Shown piece by piece: positions 46,901 through 60,600 of a stretch of 64,000 bases of DNA. Within the stretch, counting starts at the first letter, position 1. Each line of letters opens with the position of its first letter. The stretch lies in the NCBI GenBank assembly GCA_035772405.1, contig JAYKKM010000377.1, positions 186,001 through 250,000 on the forward strand. Direction: 5' to 3'. The translations under genes and the position numbers were made by a program. Under the pieces are notes generated by a model. That model was not told the origin of the DNA. It ran no database searches and was given only the letters and a program-made list of their open reading frames with translations. Source of the DNA: Chrysogorgia sp. JL179-B06. Its lineage: Eukaryota > Cnidaria > Anthozoa > Scleralcyonacea > Chrysogorgiidae.

Positions 46901-49900
46901 TTAAGTCAGCACTTAAGACTTTTCTTTTTTAAAATTAATAGTTTTTTGTTTATAATATAGTGGTAATATATGTAGTAGGCTTTATATATCTTATAATGAT
47001 GAAACTGTAAGTTAGTTTTATAAGTAACATTAAGAATATATTGTTGTAAGAGCAATGAGACTATTGTATAATGCTCCTAATACGTCTTTATTGTTATTAT
47101 TATTATTATTAACAAACGTGATACGATGACATTAGATAATTAAATTACCAACTTACCCTAAGAAGATTAAAGCGACTTTTGATAAGATCTTCGTATGATT
47201 TTGAATCATTTCTATTTATTATAAATGGCAGGTAATCAGAAACATACTCTCTACTCCACCAAGATTCTTCACTGTCAAAATACAAAACCAAACCAATAAA
47301 TAATAAATATATAAAAGAATACGAGATTACAGACGATACATGGATGATCGTCATGAGGAAATGTTTCCCAGACAGGCGTCAAACCTGCATTAACATTCTA
47401 AATGCCGGTGAGACGCTTTAACCATTGAGCTACCGAGACTAAGATGGAGAGCGAAGGTTACAATGATGTATTGGCTCGATTGACATATATATTGCCTATG
47501 CGGCAGCAATATATAGCATTAGTATAAATACGCGAGGTGATTATAGAAATCGCGTGCGCTCATTGGTCAAGCTACCTCGGATTATTTCTCGATAATCACC
47601 TCCAGCGTTTTTTCAACATGGCCGCCAGCCGATTTGTCAAATTGACAGAAGAAGAAACAGAGAAACTATAGCAATTTTGAGGAAAATGCTGTTCCTAAAA
47701 GTAGGAAAATATGTATTTATACTAAAACAATTATTCACCTCAGGCTCAGTGAATATCGGTGAATAAAAACCTCGACTTCGTCTCGGATTTTATTCACCGA
47801 TATTCACCTCGCCTTCGGCGAATAATTGTTAAATAATGTTTGGGTGGTTTAATTAGATCATTCAAATCTACGATCCGCCAATTGACAAAATCTAGAGATA
47901 ACTTTCGTCAATACTTGTGCCTCTATTAATGACGGGAATTTTAAAATGACCATTGTCATGTTGTCGTTACAGTTTGGTGATTATTAAAATGTTGGTATAA
48001 AACTTTAACCGTATTACCCAATATTCAAATTTTAACATATACAGTCGAACATTTCACCAAACGCTTTTGAAAATATCAAACAAAATCCGACAACAACTCA
48101 AACGCTATTGAATTTGTTGGCTGTTTTTAACACAATTTGGCGGATCGTAGATTTGACTAATCTAATCACACCGGTAACTGAATAATTTGAAAATCGTTGT
48201 TGCGTATTATATTAAGAGGTCGGCAAACGGTAGACGATCAACTAGGATAAGCAGAATCTTCATTTTAATATTTTCGCTCTATGTAACTCACTGTAAAATG
48301 GGACGCTATTTTCGAAGGACTATATGTGAATTAAAACGCGACGGAAAACGTTTTTCTTTGTTAAAAAGATGTTTAGAGCTACAAGCATTAGACGTGAGAA
48401 TTGAAAACAAATTATTTCAACATTCAAAGAGCGAACTTGTGTTTTATTTTGCATGCGTATCAAATGACGAGTAAATGTAAACACTGAATTTAAATTTAGC
48501 TGTGCAATCTTTGTGGTTCACTCACAGTACTCCATCTGTCTACGGGCTATTATTATTCCACCTTGACTTTCGACCCAATCTTTCAAGTTCTCATAAACGC
48601 TCTCTAAATAACAACTGTTTCTATCACTGCTATAGTGCACATAAAGTTCTATATGTCAGTAACATATAGGTCGCCAAATACCTAATTTAACTCGAATTTT
48701 TAACAGTACTCCATCTCCGCCATAAATAAAATTATAATTAGATTATTTCTTAAATTATTATCACGATTTTGGCAGAGTACTGTTATTTATCTTGGTAAAA
48801 CAGTTTGAATAACTCTAGTTCAGCAAGTACATGAGAGATTAAGTAAATATCTATCACCGCAACAGAAAATTTGTCTAAAGAAGACTAATTTCTCTCAAAG
48901 ATAGACCTACAGTACTGCTCAGAAATAACCTAACAGAAACCGAGCCCAAGACGCGATCGTTTTGCGGTTCGTTTGCGTACGTCTTGCGGTTCGTCTGCGT
49001 GCGTCTTGCGGTTCATCTGCGTGCGTCTTGCGGTTCGTCTGCGTGCGTCTTGCGGTTCGTCTGCGTGCGTCTTGCGGGTAGTAAGCGTGCGTCTTGCGGT
49101 TGACTGAATATGCGTTCCACGAGACGCAAGATTCGTAGTGTGTTCGTCTCTCTTCGGAACGAACGTCAACAACCACAAGTAGCGACAGTGTTTATAGTAA
49201 TAGTGATGGGTAAGTTTTCGGAATACGCGAGGAACAGAATTATTTCGCTGACGTCTACCGGAATTTCAACCGTAAGATTTACGAAAATGCTTGAAGAAGA
49301 AGGACCTTGGAACAAACTTGCAACATTGAATTAAACCACTTTGATGTAAACATACTTACCACGAAGTTTGATAATCAGTGCCTCGTATTCGCCATTCTCG
49401 TACTCCACCTTCCACATGTTGATCCTTATCCTTAATTCTATTTGTTGACAGAATTGCCGTAGTTTTATCCGCCTCGAAAAAAACTAACATTCTCTTTGGT
49501 GGAGCGCGTGTCATCAAGCGGAGACTCATTCTTACAATCTTATTTCGTTACTTTTCCTTGGTGCTTTTATCAGCTCTGCTTTTTAAGCCTGCTTATGTTA
49601 AATTATGCGGCCACTTAGGACAAAAATATTTTACGCTTGTTACTTCAGCACGCTTTTGTGACATGAGTCATATATATTGATAACATATGTATATATTACA
49701 AGGATACAGGTGAAAAGGTGGTGAACTTAGGCTGTTGCAATATATCGATATTTTCGATAAATATCAATATTTCAAAAATACGATATTTGATATTCGATTT
49801 TTCGCATATCGAAAATATTGAAAGTTTCAACTTGACAACTTCATCTCTCTTTTTCGGCAATTAGTTTCGGTAAAGTTGAGAAAACGCGTGTATGACGGCA

Positions 49901-52900
49901 TTTGCGAATTCAAGTGATGAAAGCGTATCGGTTTAACACAATAAGTGTGATTCATAACTATAATTTTAGCAATACCACCCACCATTAGGATTAACAGAAG
50001 CGGCGGTTGAGCGCTTGAAAACAATAACTGATGACTCAGTCCATGTAAATGATTTTCCTCTCCTTTCGCAGTACAGTATGTCCGACGATATCTGGCGATT
50101 CCAGCAAGCAGCGCTTGGACTGAAAGACTATTCAGCAAAGCCGGACAAATAGTAACGGCAAAGCGATCGCCAGCTTAAGCCGATCAAGGCGAACATATTA
50201 GTGTTTCTTGCCGAAAATTTATGAACAAACGTGCGAAATCGTTTATGCTTTAAGCTTGTAAATAATAATATAGATATTTAAATTTGTCGGCTGGTCGTTG
50301 TTTGTGTATTTTCACTTGTCTGAAGATGATTTTGTTAATAAAATCGAAATATCACGTTTACAATAGTTTCCTCTTGTTTTAACTCCTATATTGCGTTTTT
50401 AAGATGGCATTTTTTGGAATTGTTTTAAAAATTCTGACACTGCTATAACGGTAGATAACACTATGGTAACACACAGTGATAACACACGACAAGGTTTCCG
50501 ACTAAAAATGTCACTCCACGTGTGTCAACAAAGTTTGACTGTTTCAGACATTGTCCGCATTGATGTCACAAAGTTTCCGAATGAGAACCGTGTTCTAATT
50601 ACGGACTACGGAGTCAAGTCTCCGATCCCGTTTACATGGTACCGGTTGAATTTTTTATCCGGGTGAATATTCGCGCGGATAGGCTTCCCGTTTGATAATA
50701 CTGGTGTACGTCCAAACCGTCCAAAAAACTTTAATTGCGGAGAAACGAGACCTCGCAAAGCAAACAGCCCGTTTTCCCAAAAACTTAATACGTTACAGAG
50801 TCCTCAAAAGCCTAAGAGAAGCCTAGGATTAGGAATTTGACTAGGATCTATTTATTCCGCTTTAATAAACGCACACATAAAATCTGTCAAAATTTGATAT
50901 CAACAAACAATATAGGTATCAGCGTTTCCGACGTATACACTCGGAACAACTTCGGTTATGCCGACTCTTGCGTCCGGTTGAGTAAGGACCGCCCCTGACG
51001 CAACCGAGACGCAAGACGAACGCAACCGAGACGCAAGACGAACGTAACAGAGACGCAAGACGAACGCAACCGAGACGCAGACGCACTGTTAGGTTATTCC
51101 TGAGCAGTACTGTATTTTAGTGGAGCACTGTAGCGGAGTGCTGTCGTAATATGATACTAATAGCCATCCATAGTCATTATAACAGTACCGCTGACCTTCA
51201 TAGACTGTGAATTCAATAATAATGTTAGGTTGGTATTCCTATTTCTATCAGGCGCACATTACAGACAATCAGAGAATAATTCATTGGGACACTGAAGCAT
51301 CAAATAGCTTCGTTTTCATTTTTTTACTACCGCGAGATAAAATCACATGGTTTCCTAATCAATGTTGATTTACAACGAACTTTTCTGAGTGTTGGCAAAC
51401 CAAATTTCGCTCACAACATTGTTCGGAGGGGTGAGGGTAGGGCATATTTGAAAGATAATGAGCGTGCGCATAAAAGTCATCTTACATACGCTGTGTCCCA
51501 ATGTAATTATTCTACGATTGTAGGTTTTCATGTTCACCGACGCCATCAAGTTTTCTATCTAGTGTTGTATAAGAGTCTCCTCTTATCATTCCTCACCTTG
51601 TGTGTGTCAAAGCTTTCCAGAAACTCGTTTTATTATTTGTAAAATGATAACGATATAAATCAACTTTTATAAACTGAGGTAAAGTTGTTTCAAAAGAACC
51701 ATGGTCAAGCAGACCAAGAACATCCGATTTACCAAGAAGTAATTTATGAAGCAAGCTTAAGAACCAAGGATTTCTGTCATAACTTCCCAATGAGGCAAAC
51801 CACATCTGCCAATCAAGTCGAGGTTGATGAGGGGCTACATAAAAAGTTAAACAAGAAACTTATTAAACAAGAGTAATGTCCGTACGGCGAAAGTATATTT
51901 ATATGAAGGAGCGAGGACTATGCGAGAAAAACGAAGGAAAATAATGTGAGGCTTGTTTGGAAACTCGGGTAGTCAGAACTCTTAGAATGGTGGAAGTATA
52001 GTGAAAGTTAAAGGACATTGGCAACAAAAATTAAGTTTGTCTAATATGAAAGAACTCGTAAAATGATAGAGTAACACCTTTTACAACTTTTCCGTATTTT
52101 ACTTCGTTTTTGAAATATTTCAGTTTGTTTGATATGTAAATGATATGGTAGAGAATTTTCACTCATTAAAATATTAGTTACATCTTCAAGTTTTTTCCCC
52201 CAAATTTACTTGAAAACTGTGCGTATCATAACAATGAATGTTGTAAACTTAGCAATGACAGACTAAATATTTTTTGTTGCCAATGTCCTTTTATCTTAAT
52301 AATGAGCAGACTACTAACCTTAATACTAACCCTAATAATAACCGTAATAATAACCGTAATACTAACCCTAATACTAATACTATACTAATGCTAACCCTAA
52401 TACAAACCCTACTATAACGTTGTTTCACTGACAACCAGTGAAGATCTCTAAAAGTACTGGTGATATATGTTCGTATTTACGAGTTCGAGTTACAAGACGC
52501 GCAGCTGAGTTCTGTACATATTGTAGCTTATCAATATATATTGCGGTAAGCCATAAAACAGTGAGTTGCAATAATCAAGTTTACTCGAAATAAATGCATG
52601 AATAAGTATCTCGGTATGTTGTGTAAGACAATCTCTGATCTTGGCTGTATTATAGTAAAAAGCTGTTTTACAAACATTTTTGTGAGTTGCTCTCAATTCA
52701 TGTTTTGATCAAAGATTACTCCTATAATTCTAACAGTTTTTGAGGCATTAATATATTCTTCAACCACAGTGATACCTTGAATAGCAGGATGCATTCTATG
52801 CTGTGACCCTACTGTATAACAAGTAGCTCTGTTTTGTCTTTATTTAGCATCAGTTTGTTGGAGAGCATCCATACAGTTCTAGGCTTGCTATACACGTTGT

Positions 52901-54565
52901 TTTATTCTCAGGCTTAAAGGTGATATATAATTGGGAGTCGTCAGCATAAAAATAATATGATAGACCATGACGTCGGACAATAGCTCCATGTGACCGATCC
53001 TTGGCCGCTGTGGAGATCTTTGCTTGACGATGCAACACCATCGACACTGACGACTTGTTTGCGCTCCTCCAAATATGATTGAAACCAACACAGGGACTTT
53101 CCCTTCATACCAAAGCGATTACACAGTCTGGGCAATAATATTTTATGTGATCAATTGTGTCAAAGGCTGCGGATAGGTCGAGTAGTAACAGGATCACGTA
53201 GTGCTGGTTATCAATCGCAGTAACAATATATATCATCATGTAAATATTAGTGACTTGCAGCGTGGTTATTTCAATTTAGTGGATTGTTTCCTACTAAAGC
53301 TTAATGATTCTGAGCCCCAGACGGGAATCGAACCCGCGACGTTCTGATCTCCGGTTTGACGTTCTAACCATTGAGCTACCAGGAATCAGATGGCAGTACG
53401 AAGGCTCTGTAGGAACTAGTACACAACGTAGCCTGCTCTCTCTCTATGTATAAATTTAAATAACCAAGCTGTAAGTCACTAATATTTATCTGATAGTAAA
53501 GATATAAACACATATCGAGACTGCAGATTTAGAAGTACGTGGATTCGATTCCCGTCTGGGGATCAGAATCATCATCATGTCCCTTCAGCACTGTGAAAGC
53601 TTTTATAGGCCGACTGGAATCTTTCCTCCAAATTATTTTCTTGTAAGTTGGTTCGTCAATTGTTATTGGTGTGAAACTGCTTTCTCTATTATCTTAGAGA
53701 TAAATTTCATGTTGGAGATAGGCCTGAAGTGAGGATACACTTCATGGTCAAGATTGTCCTTTTTCAGTTTGGGTTTGAGCTAGCTTTTGAGAATTCAGAG
53801 AGGACTTGAACCAAGACAAAGCAGTCCCAGAAATACCAAAATAATTCTGTGATGAATGGAGTGATCAATTGTGTCAAAGGCGGCAGAGTAATCAAGTAAA
53901 ACAAGCAGCACTTGGTGTCCACCATCCAAGCCAAGTAGCATGTCATTCTGGACACAAAGAAGAGTAGTTTCCGTACTGTGGTTGCAACGATAGGCCGACT
54001 GCAATTCAGAGAACAAATCATTCTCCAAAAGATAATCTTGCAATTCCCGTTCCATTGCGAAAATGGTGATAAATAGCGGAAGCTAACTGTTATACCAGCC
54101 CTTACACTATACTCACCCTAATACTAATCCTAATACTACCTCTAATACTAACCAAAATCATAATACTCATGCTAGCTAATACTAACACTTATGCTAGTTT
54201 TCGCTGATGCTATGTAGTATATTATAAACAAAGGGTCACTGAACGCCCGGGATAAATTATGTTCCAAAGGTAATAAATACTATTTTTGCGCCCATTGTGT
54301 ACGTGAAGCGGTACATATCACGTGGTGCGCTGCAGATAGCCTCTACGACCTGTCAAATCAAAGCTAGAACAGTTGGTGAGGTATTTCTAGTTTTGTACAT
54401 GGTCGTTATCCAGTCTCACTATCCTTATCAATTGAGTATTAAACATTAAAAACAATACTAACCTACAAATGATGGTCGTTGGTTTATGTCACCTGGTTTG
54501 TATAAAAAATCATATTCCTAGAAATAAACATCAGTTTTTATTAAGGTAGCAAAAAGACGACTTAT

Positions 54566-54600
<35 letters not shown>

Positions 54601-57600
54601 GAGAGGTGTAGGAGGTAATAAAGTGACAGTTACCGCACCTTGAATCCTCGAATCATATTAAAGAGTTAGTGTCAACCATGACGTATTTCACGCTCGGTCG
54701 GCCATTTTTCGAAGCAGGAAATTCTCTTGGTGAACTCATCCGTAAATATCTTGTCAATCCTTGATCTAAATTATTCATTTTTTCTTTTAATTGAAAGAAG
54801 ATATACCTTAGAAAGTAATTATTTCTGTATTTTTCACAAAATTCAACGTTCTCTTGAGGTTTGACTAACGCGAAGTGTGGAAGATCAAGTGACGAGCTTC
54901 AAACAAAAAATCCGGTTCTGAATGGATGTATTTGGATTGTGAATGAATAAGAAAGCCTCTATATGGTTTTTTGAGAAGACTCGCCGAACGTCCGGAGTAT
55001 TTATCTTCAAAACACTTCGTTATCGTACATAAAGATAAACACAAACGCGCAATGCACGACGGTTGACACTCACTCTTTAAATCGCTACTGTTTTGATTAG
55101 TATTTTTTATTAATTATTTAGAAATGTTCTTTTTTACATCCAGTTTAACCGTCGAAACTACTACAATTATAATTTAACTGTGCAATGAAAAAATTATCTC
55201 TTAAAACGCACAGCCTGTTCCTACCTGTGTACAGCCTAAAACATGGTTGATATCGGCAGGCTTGAACAGGGCTGAGCTGGCCAGCTTGAACAGGGTTGTC
55301 AACAGGCCTGTTGATGGTTGTTCATACATGATACAACATGTTGTCAGAGCATGATGAAATAACAAGGTCGAAAAGCTGGCTTTTGCATGTTCTAACACGC
55401 ATGAACAACTGCTGTCGATTCAACAAGGCTGTCACAACATGTTGAAACATGCTTGAACAGTGCTGTTATTTTAACAGTCCTGATCTATCATGTTGACAAT
55501 GCTGTTACAGGCATGTTGAACCAACAACTTTGTTACAGACTGTGAAATTTCTACGTGTGTATAGGGAGCGTCCTCATGCACCGACCTTCCATGGTCCAGT
55601 TGGAGTTTCTCCTCCTTTGATAATAACCTCAGGTCGACCACCACCAACACCTGTCATACTGCAAATGAAGTAAGGGTTTTCCAACCAAGATTAAATGATT
55701 TTGAATTTAGACGTTTCAGAGAAGAATAAAAAAACACCGCAAGAGAAACATAAAACTCAGAGGAATGTTAAAATTCCTGGAGATGTTTATGTTCTTTCTC
55801 TTCTATCTTGATAATAATTAGATGAAGATATTTCGCAGTGTGTGTTCTTATATAAGTACATGAGGGAAATTAGTGATTAAATGTCCCCTTTCACAAACCT
55901 CATGAGACTTGAGGGACATTTAATCACTAATTTCCTGACATGTTATGGTATTAGTTTGTAATACCATGTTTACGACGAAATATAATTTGTATTGTTTGAC
56001 ATTCTTTTGGGGAATGAGAACATTGTAAATGGATGGGTGTATGTTTGGGTCGGCGTTAGATCATATAGAGTTAAGGTACAGTCCGCGTTTAGTATAACTT
56101 GTAAAATCATTAATAATTCATGAAGAAAATTCAAAAGAATTAATATTTAATCAGCATCTTTAACCCAGGATAAAACATTGATTTAAAATAATTTGTTAAA
56201 ATAATTTGTTTGTACCGTTTCTACAACTTCCAAACAAAGTATGTATTATATATTCTACTCATTTTACAAGTTCGTTAAAACATTCGCGGTCGATGTTTAT
56301 GGGCAGTTACAACGGCTGGCCTGCGGCTCGCCATTGTAACTGCCCATAAACATCGGCCGCTCATGCTTTAACTACTACTTATAGAATTCATTAATAATTC
56401 ATGAAGAAAATTCAAAAAAAATAATTTAATCAGCATCTTTAACACAGGATAAAACATTCATTAATAAAACATCAACACTAGTGGCTTATTCTGGGTAATT
56501 TTCGAGAAAAAATTACTTGTTTTTACCTTTCTACGACTTTCATGCATCACTCTAGTATAGGAATTCTATAAGTCAGATAAAATATTCGCGTCCGATCTTT
56601 ATCTGATATACAAACGCTCGCCGACGCTCGCCTTCGACTCGAGTTTGTATATCAGATAAAGATCGGCCGCTCATATTTTATCTATCACATAAAAAATACA
56701 GCCGGGGGTTAGGAAGACACTTAAGGCGGGGGGTTAGAAAACTGATTAGACGGGGGGTTAGGGTTAGCATCTACTAAAAAACATCGTCCCAAAGACGCGG
56801 CTGTACGTTAACTCTATACTGTATGATCTAACCGACCGTATGTTTGGATGTTCGCTCATGCGTGATAGTGAGGGAAAATTAAAAAATTTCCCTATTTATT
56901 TATTTATTACGAATATTTAAAAACAGGATAAAAACTTCAACAATTACAAATTGCTGTTATCAATGTTTGTCCTGTATGAATAAATTAAAATACAAATTAA
57001 TACTATAAATAGAATATATAAATTATATACAATATATAGATAAAACTCTAAAATAAATAAAAAGTCAATAGTCAATAGTGTCATCCATAAAATTGTTTGA
57101 GCTGCTTCTTAAAAGATTTAGCATAGCATAGCTTTCTTATATATTCAAGGGTAACTCGTTAAATATCTTGGCTCCCATATAAAAGAACCCTCTCCGAGCA
57201 TATTCAGTCTTGAAGGATGGTAGAACGACAGCATTCTTGTTGTTTCTAGTATTTCTACTATGATCTTGAATAAGGAAATATCCCTTAAATGCATCGCATA
57301 TATCATCGTTTAGAATTTTACTTACTAGATGACAAGATCTAATCATGTTAGCAATAACAGGGGATATAACAGGTACCTCATCGTTGGTTCGATCTCCCAA
57401 AATCAACTTTTGTGCACGAGCATAGAGAGAAGATAGTTTCTCTAATTGGGTAGATGTTAATTTCAAACTTAAAATCCCACAATACGTTAAAACAGGCAAA
57501 ATCATAGCATTGTATAGAATTCTTGAGCAGTTTAAATCCAGACAGTATCTAAGTCTAGACAGCAAACGTAATCGTCCTGAAGCTCTTTTGTAACTCTTCT

Positions 57601-60600
57601 CAAAATTGGAATTTAAATTCAGGGTAGCATCGATCTCCAATCCTAGGTACTTGTAGGTTGTAGTGACTTGTATGGGTTCGCTTCGATACTTAACACTAAG
57701 TGGCTCATTTAATTTAGATAGACGTTGAGCAGTTCCAAACAGTAGAGTTTCCGTTTTACCTTTCTTTAAATTGATCCTGCTTTCAGGGAGATTAGTAAAA
57801 GTATGCATGTTGATGAGGGAATTTAGAGATGAAGCGCAGCTAATCATGATATTAAACGGGTTTAACGTGACTCCCTATAGTTATTTTAACGGGGATTGGT
57901 AACTAAATATGGCGTGGCGGCTGTTCGTGGCTCTCGCGTGTGGTGCTCAAGCAAGTCAAACATTTGTTTTCATATTCATGCCGCTCGTAATTGTCTTTTT
58001 TATCGAGCAGACATTGTAAAGAGAAAAATAATTAAGAGAAAATATATTGAGTCACAATTCAGAATATGGTATTCTTGTAAAACAGCAAAAAAGAATGACA
58101 AAGTACATGTATTTGACGTTTTTTTATCCACGAAAATACTTTGTTTTCACAACTTTTGAATTTTATTACGAGGACTATATTTAAAATGCCAATGATTTAA
58201 CTCGAGTTAGAATACCTGTATTGAATTAACCATGGTTTGTATTAAATCTCTCACATTAAACGTTGCCTTTAAGAATATTCAATAAACTATATGAAAATGA
58301 GTTATCACAAAAACATGGCAGCACTACATCGCATTCATGAAGTTATTTCGCCAATTAACTACCGCTAGCCAATGACCACATCAACACAGATTAATTAATT
58401 AAACAAACGTGAATTCTGAGTTCGATATATAAGCACATCCAAAGAGAACCAGGAAGGCAAAGTGGGCTGTGGGCCGAAACGAAACGTCACAACAATCGAG
58501 TCCCGTGAAATAGTACGCGTTTCACGTGTTGTCTCGCGCACAACTACTGCACATGCGTAGATAGCGATCTTCCACAATTGAAATTCTATCACGTCAGCAG
58601 ACTTTTTATACGGCCGCGCCGACTTTGCAGGAGGTTTTTGTGAATTCCGTACCGTCAAATGTTTTTAAACTTTGTGAAGTAAACAAACAAAGTGAATATA
58701 AAAATATCTAAAAAACTGCAATTAAAATTTCCCTTAATATTTGATAAAACATCCAATAGTATAATATAATTGCTCTTGCAAAGTTTCAAAGAAGTTGACC
58801 GTTGGAAATACGAGATAATGCTCTTTAAAACAAAATTGGAGGAAAAGTTATGTTATGGAAACAACCATATTTCGAAAGCCAATAAATTGCGCTATCTAAA
58901 TTGTGATAGCATGCTCAGATGCGAACAGTTATTTTTTGTTATTAGTAAACGCTAACTATAGGGAGCCACCTTATAATATTGGAAGCGGATACAGGTCCGA
59001 CAATTTGTAGGGATATTTAGGGTTAGGAATAGGGATATTTAGGGTTAGGAATAGGGATATTTAGGAACAGGGTTAGGATTTTTATGGTTATTTTGTCGCA
59101 ATTGCGGTGAGTGATGTCGGACCGGGAGCATTTAGCGTATGGGTCCGGTGTCAGACCTGTATCGACGGCGTTAAATATCTGCCAATCAGAAGTGGCGTTA
59201 TATTAAATGTATGTTATAAAAGTTGTTTTAAACCGTACAACAATGACAATCAAACTACCTTCTGAATAATCCATAAGAGTGAACCATTTCCAAGTGATAA
59301 GTTTTATCATGTAAGCCCACTAAGAACCGTGGGAGATGATTTTGAACATCTTTATCAATCTCTCCTGTATACAGAACCTGGATTGAATGATAATATTAGT
59401 CTGAGTGTAGAAGAATACACAGCTAAAATAGCACAAGTTGTTACATAATTTTGACTGAACAATGTTGTAACAACACCGCTATCATGGCTGAACAATGTTG
59501 GTCAGCAATGAACCAACAACGGTTGTTCACGTTTGTTGGAATAGGATAAAACACTAATGATAGAACAAGCATGTTCGCTATTGTTATCATTGTTGATCAA
59601 CCGGTTTGTTGACAAGTCGTAACAGTATTGATGGTTGAACAATGCTGTAACAACATTGTTATCATGGCTGAACAACCTTTCGAGTTTTGACAACACTGAT
59701 CACGCGGGCACAGCACAACATTGTTCACAGTTGACAGCACAACATTGTTCACAGTTGACAGCACAACATTGTTCACAGTTGACAGCACAACATTGTTCAC
59801 AGTTGGCAGCACAACATTGTTCAAAGTTGACAGCACAACATTGTTCACAGTTGATAGCACAACATTGTTCACAGTTGGCAGCACAACATTGTTCACAGTT
59901 GGCAGCACAACATTGTTCACAGTTGACAGCACAACATTGTTCACAGTTGACAGCAAAACATTGTTCACAGTTGACAGCACAACATTGTTCACAGTTGGCA
60001 GCACAACATTGTTCACAGTTGACAGCAAAACATTGTTCACAGTTGACAGCACAACATTGTTCACAGCTGGCAGCACAACATTGTTCACAGTTGGCAGCAC
60101 AACATTGTTCACAGTTGACAGCAAAACATTGTTCACAGTTGGCAGCACAACATTGTTCACAGTTGGCAGCACAACATTGTTCACAGTTGACAGCACAACA
60201 TTGTTCACAGTTGACAGCACAACATTGTTCACAGTTGGCAGCACAACATTGTTCACAGTTGGCAGCACAACATTGTTCACAGTTGACAGCACAACATTGT
60301 TCACAGTTGGCAGCACAACATTGTTCACAGTTGGCAGCACAACATTGTTCACAGTTGACAACACAACATTGTTCACAGTTGACAGCACAACATTGTTCAC
60401 AGTTGGCAGCACAACATTGTTCACAGTTGGCAGCACAACATTGTTCACAGTTGGCAGCACAACATTGTTCACAGTTGGCAGCACAACATTGTTCACAGTT
60501 GACAGCACAACATTGTTATCATGGCTGAACAACCTTATTGACAACATTGATCACGCGGGTACAGCACAACATTGTTCACAGTTGATAGCACATCATTGTT

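Larger units (their letters stand above)
48910..51112. mobile_element. Tc1/mariner-type transposon
   Basis: Termini CAGTACTGCTCAGAAATAAC and GTTATTCCTGAGCAGTACTG are inverted and flanked by TA at 48908-48909 and 51113-51114. Subterminal tandem repeats of the same CGTCTTGCG sequence lie inside both ends. A short transposase N-terminus is at 49203. The TA duplication and CAGT end fit the IS630/Tc1/mariner superfamily. The element sits within an LMF2 intron. Confidence 0.8.

Noticed and set aside
52313..52425. Telomere or interstitial telomere array
   Set aside because: The CCCTAA-like units are irregular and recur inside mobile elements across the window.
59320..59321. Alternative LMF2 acceptor giving a 61-bp exon
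   Set aside because: It would need an unseen exon to restore phase; the acceptor at 59378 joins the neighbouring exon directly.
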